Shown in pieces: positions 12,898-21,025 of a stretch of 32,175 nucleotides of DNA; the stretch's first letter is position 1, and each line of letters starts with the position of its first letter. Under the pieces are notes generated by a model. That model was not told the DNA's origin. It was given only the letters and a program-made list of their open reading frames with translations, and made no database searches. A program made the translations under genes and the position numbers. This stretch comes from an uncultured Eubacteriales bacterium (lineage in GTDB: Bacteria > Bacillota > Clostridia > Christensenellales > CAG-917), in contig ONYW01000017.1 of NCBI GenBank assembly GCA_900322215.1, forward strand, positions 1-32,175. Direction: 5' to 3'.

Positions 12898-14463
12898 TTA
12901 CCAAAGGTCGTCGTTTCTGACGATGTCGGCATTTGAAGACGCACGTGCGATTGCATCGATGCCTTTCTTTGCCGCGTCCTTGGAGAGGTAGCCATCGTTT
13001 GTTGTTGCGACGATGTTGCCGTTGGATGCGATGAGTCTCAAGCGATATTCGCCTTTCTTGTCAAGGAAGATAACCCACTTCGGGCACTTTTGCTCGACCG
13101 GTTTTTGAAGTGTTTGGTCTTCGATAGGGCATGTGCCGGAGTTTTTGATAACGCTTTGAATACCCGTCTTGCAGCTTGTGAGTGCAGGGTATGGTTGAGC
13201 ACCGATTGCAATAACTCTCTTGTTGGATGAGAAGAGTTTGTAGACATAGTTGCCGTTGTCAGTAACTTTGATAACAAACTTTGCGCGAGTCTTTTGATCG
13301 CCTGTGCCTTCAACAAGGACTTTTTCTTGTGGCTTATCGTCTTTCTTTGGTGCCGGTTTTGCTTCTTTTGTTGCCATTTTCTTCTCCTCCGTAGCTTTTG
13401 TAGATTTATTTGTGCTTTCTTTTGTAGCCTTTGCCGGAGCCTTCTTTGGCTCTTCTTTCGGTTCTTCCGCCTTTGGAGCGACTTTCTTTGCAGGAGCTTT
13501 CTTTGCGGCAGGTTTAGCCTCTTCCTTTGCAGGTTCTGCTTTTGCAGCCGTCTTCTTTGGAGCAGCTTTCTTTGGCTCTTCCTTTGGTTCCTCTGCCTTT
13601 GGAGCAGCTTTCTTCGCAGGCGCTTTCTTTGGAGCAGGTTTTGCCTCTTCCTTTGGCTCTTCGGCTTTCTTTACGGATGCGACAGCCGCTACTTGCCATA
13701 CGTCGTCCTCTTTGACTTTCTTGGACTTGACGACTTTTGCAGGTTTCTCGTCCTTGACTTCAAAGTTGGAATCTGAAAGGGCAGAGTTCACGTTGTTACC
13801 GTCAAGACTGATAGACGTTGCGGAACGTTTCGGTGCCTTTGCAGGTGCCGCTTCTTCCTTCGGCTCGGCTGCTTTCTTTGCGCGTGGCTTCTTTTCAGGA
13901 ACAGGAGAAGGTTCTTCGACAGGTGCCTGTTCTTCTTCGACAGGTTCTTCTGAGGATTGTTCTTCTGCGGTGACTTCCTCTGTGACTGGCTCTTCAGCTT
14001 GCTCTTGTACAGGTTCCTCTTGAACCTCTTCCGCAGGCTCTTGAACGTCTTGCTCAGGTGCTTCTTGTGCTTCCTCAACAGGTTCGCCGGCTTGTTCGTC
14101 TTGAACAGGTTCTGCCTCTTCAACAGCTTGGACAGGTTCGTCGGTAGGAGCTTCCTCTTGTGACGGTTCCTCTTTATCAACAGGTTCTGTTGCAGGTTCC
14201 TCGGCATGAGCTTCCTCTGAGACCGACTCTTCCTCTGCAGGTTCTTCCGCTACAGGTTCTTCGACATGGGATTCTTCCGTTGCAGGTTCCGCCTCTTCGG
14301 CTTTTTCCTCTACAGGAGCTTCCTCGTTTTCCGCCTGTGCAGGCTCTGCGACTTCTTGAGGTTCGTCGTCAACGACGTGGACAAGAGTGCCGACGGGAGC
14401 GTCGTCATCGTCATCTTCAAGTTCTGCTTCCAAAAACACGATTTCGTCTTTCAATTCTTCCAT
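12898..14463 (-). CDS. Tandem DUF1508 (YegP-like) protein with a long disordered charged tail
   Basis: A 521-residue protein in three zones. Residues 1 to about 190 are very acidic, Glu/Pro/Val/Ala-rich. About 190-385 is Lys/Ala/Pro-rich with two imperfect ~40-residue repeats (KKAPAKKAAPKAEEPKEEPKK type), like H1-like or RNase E-like disordered regions. Residues 394-442 and 462-509 are two DUF1508/YegP domains: each has an FVIxxxxxGxYxxxL strand pair, xSNxxxIA, and an xxGIxxV helix. YegP domains are small, function poorly known, and often stress-induced. AAGGTGG SD precedes ATG 14463. A second, stronger SD sits inside the gene before Met363. Not a membrane protein; the tail may bind nucleic acid or protein, which is inference. 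Confidence 0.82.
   Translation of the reverse strand: MEELKDEIVFLEAELEDDDDDAPVGTLVHVVDDEPQEVAEPAQAENEEAPVEEKAEEAEPATEESHVEEPVAEEPAEEESVSEEAHAEEPATEPVDKEEPSQEEAPTDEPVQAVEEAEPVQDEQAGEPVEEAQEAPEQDVQEPAEEVQEEPVQEQAEEPVTEEVTAEEQSSEEPVEEEQAPVEEPSPVPEKKPRAKKAAEPKEEAAPAKAPKRSATSISLDGNNVNSALSDSNFEVKDEKPAKVVKSKKVKEDDVWQVAAVASVKKAEEPKEEAKPAPKKAPAKKAAPKAEEPKEEPKKAAPKKTAAKAEPAKEEAKPAAKKAPAKKVAPKAEEPKEEPKKAPAKATKESTNKSTKATEEKKMATKEAKPAPKKDDKPQEKVLVEGTGDQKTRAKFVIKVTDNGNYVYKLFSSNKRVIAIGAQPYPALTSCKTGIQSVIKNSGTCPIEDQTLQKPVEQKCPKWVIFLDKKGEYRLRLIASNGNIVATTNDGYLSKDAAKKGIDAIARASSNADIVRNDDLW
13375..13390 (-). promoter_or_regulatory. Internal Shine-Dalgarno and ATG inside the DUF1508 gene
   Basis: On the minus strand GGAGGAG (13390-13384) is followed by 6 nt and an in-frame ATG (13377-13375). 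Initiation there would give a 159-residue protein made only of a short basic lead and both DUF1508 domains. The codons spell Glu-Glu-Lys-Lys, so the match could arise from coding sequence alone. Confidence 0.45.
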
Positions 14464-14525
14464 AAATAACCACCTTGTTGCATAAAAAGAAATAAAAACT
14501 TCCTTTTAACCCAAATATTATATTC

Positions 14526-14554
14526 ATAATAACATAATAAAAATAATATTTCAA
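14526..14554 (-). promoter_or_regulatory. Promoter of the DUF1508 gene
   Basis: On the minus strand TTGAAA (14554-14549), 17-bp spacer, TATTAT (14531-14526). It leaves a leader of about 55 nt. A TATAAT further downstream lacks a matching -35. Confidence 0.5.
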
Positions 14555-14605
14555 TATAGTAGACAAACTTTTTTTCGCAAATTTTGTGCTTTCTCCCGAA
14601 AAAAA

Positions 14606-14634
14606 TTGAAATATTCCACAATATGTGGTAGAAT
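14606..14634 (+). promoter_or_regulatory. Promoter of pcrA, implying a leaderless mRNA
   Basis: TTGAAA (14606-14611), 17-bp spacer, TAGAAT (14629-14634). The predicted transcription start at about 14641 lies next to the ATG at 14642. The spacer holds an inverted repeat CCACA-ATA-TGTGG that could be an operator. Confidence 0.6.
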
Positions 14635-14641
14635 GTTTGCG

Positions 14642-16933
14642 ATGGAAAAGTTGGATTTTAAACTCAATGAACAGCAACAACAAGCAGTCCTTGCGACGGA
14701 AGGTCCGGTGCTTGTTATTGCCGGTGCGGGAAGCGGAAAAACGCGCGTGCTTACGGCGCGTATTTGTCATCTTATTGAACTTGGCGTGGATCCGTACAAC
14801 ATTCTCGCTATCACGTTTACGAACAAGGCGGCGAACGAGATGAAAGAGCGTATCGAACGTTCTCTCGGTATGTCGGGCTCGCAGGTGTGGACGAGTACGT
14901 TCCACTCTATGTGCGCCAAGATTTTGCGTTTTGACGCGGACAAAATCGGCTATTCCACTGATTTTACCATCTATACGGAGCAGGAGAGCGAGCGTGTCGT
15001 AAAGCGCGTTGCGGAAGGACTGCTTGACGCGGATCCGAAGTATAAAAGCGACTATTTGTGGCATATATCTCGCGCAAAGACGCTTGCGCTTGATCCCGAC
15101 GACTACTATTATGCGACAAAGCAAGACGTTTCAAACGCCGGAGTTATCAAAGAAGTTTACAAGGCGTACGAGGCGGAACTCAAGCGCTCAAACGCTCTTG
15201 ATTTTGACGATTTGCTTTTGAAGACACTCTACCTCTTCGAGGAGTGTCCGTCCGTGCTTGAAAAGTACCAAAGGCGATTCAAATACATTCACGTGGACGA
15301 ATTTCAAGACACGAACAAACTCCAATACAGCATCGTCAAACTGCTTGCGAAAGGTAGCGGAAATTTGTTTGTGGTCGGCGACGAAGATCAGTCGATATAC
15401 AGTTGGAGAGGCGCGGAGATAAAGAATATTCTCGATTTTCCAAAGGATTTCCCCGGCGCGCAGGTGTTCAAACTCGAACAAAACTACCGCTCGACAACGT
15501 CTATTCTCAAAGCGGCAAACGCAGTCATCAAGCACAACGCGAACAGGAACGAAAAGAACCTTTGGAGCGATATAAAAGCCGACAATTCAGTCGAATATTA
15601 CGAGGCGTACTCCGACCGCGAAGAGGCAAGCCAAGTCGCCCGTACGATAGACTACCTTTGCAGGCTCGACGAAAGCTACAAGGACATAGCGGTTTTGGTG
15701 AGAGCAAACTCGCTCACAAGAAACTTTGAAGAGGAGTTTAATCTTCACGGAATACCTTACAAGGTATTCGGCGGCTTCCGCTTCTTTGAAAGAAAGGAAA
15801 TAAAAGACGCGCTTGCCTATGTGCGACTTGCAATAAATCCAAGCGACAACGACAGCATTTTGCGCGTCGTGAACTACCCGAAGCGCGGTGTCGGCACCAG
15901 CACCGTGGAAGAACTAAGGACCGTTGCCGAGCGCAACGATATGACGTTTTTCTCCGTGCTTGCAAATCCCGCTCTTTTGAGCGCAAATTCGCAAAAAAAA
16001 CTCGCGCCATTCATTGAAATCGCGATGAAACTCGTGAGCGGTGTAAAAACGATGCGCCCGACGGAGTTTTTTACGTATATGGTTGAGACGAGCGGACTCG
16101 AAACAGCACTCACCGCGAGCGGTGACAAGGAAGACGAGAACAGGCTTGAAAACATTCACGAACTCGTCAATGCGGTCAAAGAGTTCGAAGAGGTCAACTC
16201 GGACGCTACGGTCAGCGACTTTATGCAGTCCGTCGCGCTCGTTTCCGACACGGACGATATGTCAGACGACAACTACGTCACAATCGCCACGATTCACGCG
16301 GTCAAAGGGCTTGAATTCGACGACGTGTTTATCGTCGGATGCGACGAGGGAATATTCCCGACTCAGCGCTCTATCGTAAATTGCGATATAGAGGAAGAGC
16401 GCAGGCTCATGTACGTCGCGATTACGAGAGCAAGGAAGCGCCTGTTTGTGCTGAATGCAAGGGAGAGATTCAGATTCGGCAAACGCGAATCATTCAACAA
16501 GAGCAGGTTTATAGGGGAGATGCGCGGGATTCAACCTTCCGTGCGCTTTGCCAACTCCACATACGGCGCAAGGAGTTTTGACGAGCCGAAGAGGGAAAAG
16601 TTCGGATTTAACGATAACGACTACAAGGCGTATTCTTCCTCGTACGATGACATCTACTATTCGGATCCTCAAGTGTACAACACGAAGGGCACGCTCGGCG
16701 GTTTTACAAAGCAAGCGCCGACAAAGACCGTCAAAAAGCAGTCGAGCGGTATAGATTATGACAAATATACCAAAGATACGATTGTGGAACATGCAAAATT
16801 TGGTCGCGGACTCATAATCTCCACAAGCGGAGAAGGCGAGGACAAGATTGCCTCTATCGCGTTCAAGGGACTCGGTGTAAAGCGGTTTTCTCTTGCGGTG
16901 GCTGCGCCACTTCTCAAAATCGTGGAAGAATAA
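14642..16933 (+). CDS. pcrA: UvrD/PcrA-type superfamily 1 3'-5' DNA helicase
   Basis: A 763-residue ATP-dependent helicase that unwinds DNA in repair and displaces RecA and replication-blocking proteins. All SF1A motifs are present: Walker A GAGSGKT (28-34), TFTNKAANEM (Ia), DEFQDTN (II), GDEDQSIYSWRGA (III), QNYRS (IV), TIHAVKGLEFDDVF (V), YVAITRARKRL (VI). The C-terminal region (DTIVEHAKFGRG.. IAFKGLGVKRF) is the UvrD C-terminal Tudor-like domain. Size fits PcrA (about 740). ATG 14642 is chosen; the in-frame TTG at 14606 is the -35 element itself. No SD precedes the start. ligA follows, a pairing usual in Firmicutes (pcrA-ligA). Confidence 0.95.
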   Translation: MEKLDFKLNEQQQQAVLATEGPVLVIAGAGSGKTRVLTARICHLIELGVDPYNILAITFTNKAANEMKERIERSLGMSGSQVWTSTFHSMCAKILRFDADKIGYSTDFTIYTEQESERVVKRVAEGLLDADPKYKSDYLWHISRAKTLALDPDDYYYATKQDVSNAGVIKEVYKAYEAELKRSNALDFDDLLLKTLYLFEECPSVLEKYQRRFKYIHVDEFQDTNKLQYSIVKLLAKGSGNLFVVGDEDQSIYSWRGAEIKNILDFPKDFPGAQVFKLEQNYRSTTSILKAANAVIKHNANRNEKNLWSDIKADNSVEYYEAYSDREEASQVARTIDYLCRLDESYKDIAVLVRANSLTRNFEEEFNLHGIPYKVFGGFRFFERKEIKDALAYVRLAINPSDNDSILRVVNYPKRGVGTSTVEELRTVAERNDMTFFSVLANPALLSANSQKKLAPFIEIAMKLVSGVKTMRPTEFFTYMVETSGLETALTASGDKEDENRLENIHELVNAVKEFEEVNSDATVSDFMQSVALVSDTDDMSDDNYVTIATIHAVKGLEFDDVFIVGCDEGIFPTQRSIVNCDIEEERRLMYVAITRARKRLFVLNARERFRFGKRESFNKSRFIGEMRGIQPSVRFANSTYGARSFDEPKREKFGFNDNDYKAYSSSYDDIYYSDPQVYNTKGTLGGFTKQAPTKTVKKQSSGIDYDKYTKDTIVEHAKFGRGLIISTSGEGEDKIASIAFKGLGVKRFSLAVAAPLLKIVEE

Positions 16934-17129
16934 AACACTGTCGCGTTTCATTACGCAGTAACGCCATTAGTCTCATACATATAATGACGCGTTGCGAAAC
17001 GGTGCGTTTTGCAAAAAGCAGGACGAGCGTGAATAGTGTTATTCCACTTGAAAATCAAAACGTAAAATGCAGGCATAAAGTCATAAAATTTGCAAAAGCG
17101 GTTATCTAATCCGCTCAAAACGGTGAATT

Positions 17130-19079
17130 ATGGACAAACTTCAAAGAATGAAAGAACTTGTTGAGACTCTCAACGAGTGGGCAAGACTCTACTATGAAGA
17201 GGACGCTCCCGTCGTTTCCGACGCGGAGTATGACAAACTCTATGACGAACTTCGCCGTCTCGAGAGCGAAGAGGGTTTTTCGCTCAAAAACAGCCCGACG
17301 CATAGAGTCGGCGGAGCCCCGCAAAAGAAGTTTGAACAGTCCAAACATTTGCAAAGACTTTACAGCCTTGACAAGTGCCAGTCAAAAGAAGAGTTTTTTG
17401 CCTGGTGCGGTAGGCTCGCAAAGCAACTCGGATTTTTCCCCGCGCTCACGTGCGAGTACAAGTTTGACGGGCTTACGCTCAATCTCTTGTATGAAAACGG
17501 CAAACTCGTCAAGGCGACGACGAGAGGCGACGGCACGGTCGGGGAGATAGTCACGGAACAAGTGAAGACGATAAAGTGGCTGCCGAGAGAAATAAGTTAC
17601 CAAGGCGTAATTGAAATACAAGGAGAGGGCATTCTCCGCCTTTCACAACTCGAAAGATACAACGAGACGGCGTCCGAGCCTCTCAAAAACGCAAGAAACG
17701 GTGCCGCCGGCGCAATACGCAACTTGAACCCCGCGGTGACCGCCGAGAGAGGTTTGTCGTTTATGGCGTACAACATAGGTTACAGCGACAAAACCTTCCG
17801 CTCTCAAACCGAAATGAGAGAGTTTTTGAAAGCCGAAGGCTTTGAAGTAGAGGGCGATTTTGCGCTCGTCGACGACGCTGAAAAGGCGATGAACTATGCC
17901 GACAATACGGGTGAAAAGCGTCCGACGCTCGACTACCTTATAGATGGCGTAGTATTTAAGGTCAACGACGTGAACGTGAGAGAAGAACTCGGCTTTACCG
18001 AGAAATTTCCGAAATGGGCTATCGCATACAAATTCAAAGCCGACGAGATGACGACCGAACTGCTTGACGTCGTGTGGCAAGTCTCACGCAGTGCAAAACT
18101 CAACCCGCTTGCGATACTCGAACCCGTCGACATCGGCGGAGTCACCGTGTCTCGCGCGACTCTCAACAACTTCGGCGACATTCAAAAGAAAAAGGTGAAG
18201 ATAGGCGACAGGGTGTTTATCAGGCGTTCTAACGACGTAATTCCCGAGATTATGGGCGTTGCGGTGGAAAATCCGAACGCGAAGACGATAGAAAAACCTC
18301 TCGTATGTCCCGCCTGCGGTGCGCCCGTCAAAGAAGTCGGCGCGTTTCTCTATTGCACGGGCGATTACTGCGCTCCGCAAATCGTGTCGTATCTCGACCA
18401 CTTCGCATCAAAAGACGCTATGGATATAGACGGCTTTTCGGAGAAAACCGCCGAACTGCTGTATAATGAAACTCATTTGGAGACGGCTGTCGACCTCATG
18501 AATTTGCAGTCGCACGACCTCTTCGGACTTCAAGGATTCGGCGACAAAAAAATATCAAATCTCCTTGCCTCGATAGAGAAGTCAAAGCATACGACTCTCG
18601 ACAGGTTTATTTTTGCGCTCGGCATAGGCGGTATCGGCAAAAAGACCGCGAAAGACCTTGTCAAGAAGTTCAGAACGCTTGAAAACATCAAGTGTGCAAC
18701 TCTTGAAGAACTCTCCGCCGTCGACGGCATTGGCGGAATACTCGCGAACAATATATATGACTTTTTCCGCGATTCTAACAGCATTAAATTTGTCGATGAC
18801 CTCATTGCAAGCGGTATTGAATTTGAGGAAGAACAGGAAAGGACGGGCGTCTTTTCAGGACTAAAGGTGGTGCTTACCGGATCTCTTCCGACCTACAAGC
18901 GAGGAGAGGCGACGAGACTTATCGAAGAGAACGGCGGAGAAGTCGCAAGTTCGGTTTCAAAGACCGTTGATCTCGTGCTTGCAGGAGAGGACGCAGGCTC
19001 GAAACTCGAAAAGGCGCAAAAACTCGGCATTAAGATCATTGACGAGCCGGAGTTCAAGCGCATACTCGGGCTTGAATAA
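17130..19079 (+). CDS. ligA: NAD-dependent DNA ligase LigA
   Basis: A 649-residue ligase sealing nicks in replication and repair through a ligase-AMP intermediate. The adenylation Lys is K111 in EYKFDGL (KxDG). The N-terminal Ia domain has the VSDAEYDKLYDEL motif for NMN/NAD binding. A four-Cys zinc finger (CPACG ... CTGDYC) follows the OB fold, then HhH repeats with two GIGGIG-type hairpins, and a BRCT domain from VVLTGSLPTYKRGEA to the end. Slightly short of the usual 665-675, with all domains present. The YKFDG context (most have PKxDG) is a mild variant. Only a weak GGTG precedes ATG 17130. It lies 196 bp after pcrA with an imperfect palindrome between them. Confidence 0.95.
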   Translation: MDKLQRMKELVETLNEWARLYYEEDAPVVSDAEYDKLYDELRRLESEEGFSLKNSPTHRVGGAPQKKFEQSKHLQRLYSLDKCQSKEEFFAWCGRLAKQLGFFPALTCEYKFDGLTLNLLYENGKLVKATTRGDGTVGEIVTEQVKTIKWLPREISYQGVIEIQGEGILRLSQLERYNETASEPLKNARNGAAGAIRNLNPAVTAERGLSFMAYNIGYSDKTFRSQTEMREFLKAEGFEVEGDFALVDDAEKAMNYADNTGEKRPTLDYLIDGVVFKVNDVNVREELGFTEKFPKWAIAYKFKADEMTTELLDVVWQVSRSAKLNPLAILEPVDIGGVTVSRATLNNFGDIQKKKVKIGDRVFIRRSNDVIPEIMGVAVENPNAKTIEKPLVCPACGAPVKEVGAFLYCTGDYCAPQIVSYLDHFASKDAMDIDGFSEKTAELLYNETHLETAVDLMNLQSHDLFGLQGFGDKKISNLLASIEKSKHTTLDRFIFALGIGGIGKKTAKDLVKKFRTLENIKCATLEELSAVDGIGGILANNIYDFFRDSNSIKFVDDLIASGIEFEEEQERTGVFSGLKVVLTGSLPTYKRGEATRLIEENGGEVASSVSKTVDLVLAGEDAGSKLEKAQKLGIKIIDEPEFKRILGLE

Positions 19080-19205
19080 TCTAAAAGTTTTTGCATTTTC
19101 GCATTGTAGGAAATTTCGATATTTCCGAAATTTGTGACGTATTTGCCGTCTTCAAACATTACGCCGCTTGTTGCTTGCAAGCGGTGATAACAAAAACACG
19201 AAGTG

Positions 19206-19235
19206 TTTGCCCGAGTTTTCGGGCAAATTTTTTTT
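19206..19235 (+). terminator. Rho-independent terminator after ligA
   Basis: TTTGCCCGA (19206-19214) pairs with TCGGGCAAA (19219-19227), then T8. A second small hairpin AAACAC/GTGTTT lies directly before it. Confidence 0.9.
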
Positions 19236-19266
19236 GCATAAATTTTGCAATTCGAGGCGTTTTGAG

Positions 19267-19295
19267 TTGAATATTGCAATAAAAAGTGTTATAAT
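19267..19295 (+). promoter_or_regulatory. Promoter of the yicC-gmk-rpoZ-coaBC-priA operon
   Basis: TTGAAT (19267-19272), 17-bp spacer, perfect TATAAT (19290-19295); start expected near 19302, about 20 nt before the yicC ATG. Genes downstream to def are spaced by 15 nt or less. Confidence 0.7.
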
Positions 19296-19323
19296 GCTTA
19301 AAATTATTTTAGTAGGTGCGCGT

Positions 19324-20199
19324 ATGTACAGTATGACCGGATATGGCAAAGGTGTCGCTACCGACGGCAAAAAGACTATTACGGTTGAGATGAAATCCGT
19401 AAATCACAGGTATCTCGACCTGAGTCTTAAACTTCCGAGAACTTTTTTGTTTTTGGAAGACGACTTCAAAAAGACGATAGAAAAAAGTCTATCCCGCGGA
19501 CACGTCGACGTCTATCTTACGTATGAACAAAAGGCTTCCGACGAGGGCGAATTTGTCGTCGACGTCGACCTTGCAAAAAACTACCTGCACGCTGTTAACG
19601 TGCTTGCAATGGAGACGGGCATCGTCAACGACTTTACCGTCACGAACCTTGCAAAAGTCCCCGACGTTATCACTCGCGAAGCGGCGGTTGAAGACGAGGA
19701 CGTACTCAAAAATCTCGCTATCTTCGCACTTACCGAGGCGCTTAAAAATCTCACGCAAATGAGAGAAAAGGAAGGCGAAGCTTTGAAGAAGGACTTTGAA
19801 GTCAAACTCGGAGCCATCGAGTCCGCGCTTAGCAAGATAAAGGAATATGCGCCGAAGGTCGTCGAAGAATACAGGAACAACCTGACGGCAAGAATAGAAG
19901 AGGTTGTCGAACCTACGCTTGTCGACAGACAGCGCTTGGCAACCGAGGTCGCGCTCTTTGCGGATCACTGCGCGATAGATGAGGAAATCACAAGACTTTC
20001 CACGCATATAAAGGCCATGCGCCATCACTTGGAGGCAACCGAGCCTGTCGGAAGAAAGATGGATTTTCTCGTTCAAGAGTTTTTGCGCGAGACAAACACA
20101 ATAGGCTCGAAAGCCAACAATATTTCCATCACCGAGCAAGTGCTCATCATAAAGAACGAGATAGAAAAAATGCGCGAACAAGCGCAAAATATTGAATAA
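19324..20199 (+). CDS. yicC: YicC/YloC family endoribonuclease
   Basis: A 291-residue protein beginning MYSMTGYGKG, the hallmark N-terminus of the YicC family. It also shows the family's EMKSVNHRYLDLSLKLPR segment and a C-terminal DUF1732 region with GRKMDFLVQEFLRETNTIGSKAN. YicC homologues are RNA endonucleases implicated in mRNA/sRNA turnover. Start ATG 19324 has AGGTG upstream, and the longer upstream frame crosses terminator and promoter so is excluded. In Bacillus remA lies between yloC and gmk; here gmk starts 15 nt after the stop with no such gene. Confidence 0.93.
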   Translation: MYSMTGYGKGVATDGKKTITVEMKSVNHRYLDLSLKLPRTFLFLEDDFKKTIEKSLSRGHVDVYLTYEQKASDEGEFVVDVDLAKNYLHAVNVLAMETGIVNDFTVTNLAKVPDVITREAAVEDEDVLKNLAIFALTEALKNLTQMREKEGEALKKDFEVKLGAIESALSKIKEYAPKVVEEYRNNLTARIEEVVEPTLVDRQRLATEVALFADHCAIDEEITRLSTHIKAMRHHLEATEPVGRKMDFLVQEFLRETNTIGSKANNISITEQVLIIKNEIEKMREQAQNIE

Positions 20200-20214
20200 A
20201 GAGGCAACAGTATT

Positions 20215-20823
20215 ATGGACCCAAAAGGCATGCTTATAGTCATTTCCGGTTTTAGCGGAGTGGGCAAGGGAACGGTTATGCAACTCGTTTTCGACTCGCT
20301 TCCGAATCTCCAATTTTCCATCTCCTGCACATCGAGAAAACCGAGACAGGGAGAGGAGAACGGTGTGAACTATTTCTTTATCTCCGAAGAGGAATTTGAA
20401 GAAAAAATCAAGAATGACGAGTTTATCGAATACACGAAGACGTTTACCAACTATTACGGCACGCTGAAGAGCGAAATCGACGGTCCGCTGTCGCGTGGCG
20501 TCGACGTACTGCTCGAACTCAACGTGGTCGGCGCAAGACGTATCAAAGAACTCTATCCCGACTGCGTGACGATCTTTATCACTCCGCCGTCTCTCGACGT
20601 GCTCAAAGCAAGACTTATCGGTCGCGGTACCGAGACGAAAGACAGTTTGAAACGCCGTCTTGCCGAAATCCAAAAAGAGGGTAAGGACATAGAAAGATAT
20701 GACTATGCGGTCACAAACAACGTCGCCCGCACTTGCGCCGACGAGGTTGTGCATATAATTCAGAGCGAGCACCTCAGAGTTTCTCGCCAAAATCTCAAAA
20801 ATTTATTCGTATCGGAGGAATAA
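20215..20823 (+). CDS. gmk: Guanylate kinase
   Basis: A 202-residue enzyme phosphorylating GMP to GDP with ATP. P-loop is SGFSGVGKGTV (residues 12-22), GMP-binding region STSRKPRQGEENGVNYFFIS-like with the usual CTSRKPRQGE opening, and EYTKTFTNYYGT matches the conserved E(Y/H)A..YG segment. The lid region carries an Arg-rich GRGTETKDSLKRRL. Length is standard. GAGGC-type SD lies before ATG 20215. It shares its operon with rpoZ; the rpoZ SD lies in its last codons. Confidence 0.95.
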   Translation: MDPKGMLIVISGFSGVGKGTVMQLVFDSLPNLQFSISCTSRKPRQGEENGVNYFFISEEEFEEKIKNDEFIEYTKTFTNYYGTLKSEIDGPLSRGVDVLLELNVVGARRIKELYPDCVTIFITPPSLDVLKARLIGRGTETKDSLKRRLAEIQKEGKDIERYDYAVTNNVARTCADEVVHIIQSEHLRVSRQNLKNLFVSEE

Positions 20824-20827
20824 CCTT

Positions 20828-21022
20828 ATGATGATCGATCCACCTATTGACAAACTTATCACTCGTGCAGAGTGCAGATACGCTCTCACATGCGCCGTCG
20901 CAAAGCGCACGCGCGAACTCGTTACAAGCGAGAGCGCATACCTTGAAAAGAGCGGAGAAAAGCCGATCACGCTTGCCTGCAAAGAAATCTACGAAGGCAA
21001 AATCAAGATCGTTCACGACTAA
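20828..21022 (+). CDS. rpoZ: RNA polymerase omega subunit
   Basis: A 64-residue omega subunit that helps assemble beta' into RNA polymerase. It shows the conserved pattern PxxxKLITRxxxRYALTxAVAKRTREL and ends with ACKEIYEGKI. GGAGGA overlaps the gmk stop and is 8 nt from the first of two adjacent ATG codons (20828 and 20831); the first is taken. Typical for the gmk-rpoZ-coaBC order in Firmicutes. Confidence 0.92.
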   Translation: MMIDPPIDKLITRAECRYALTCAVAKRTRELVTSESAYLEKSGEKPITLACKEIYEGKIKIVHD

Positions 21023-21025
21023 GTT

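Noticed and set aside
13304-14023. 239-codon plus-strand Ser/Ala/Phe-rich frame opposite the DUF1508 gene tail
   Set aside because: Low-complexity shadow of Glu/Lys/Ala repeats on the other strand.
16934-17129. Imperfect palindrome (CGTTTC..ATTA with TAAT..GAAACG) between pcrA and ligA
   Set aside because: Pairing is broken and no T-run follows; not firm enough to call a terminator or element.
19489-20790. 433-codon minus-strand frame opposite yicC and gmk
   Set aside because: Spans two solid conserved genes on the other strand; composition is not protein-like.
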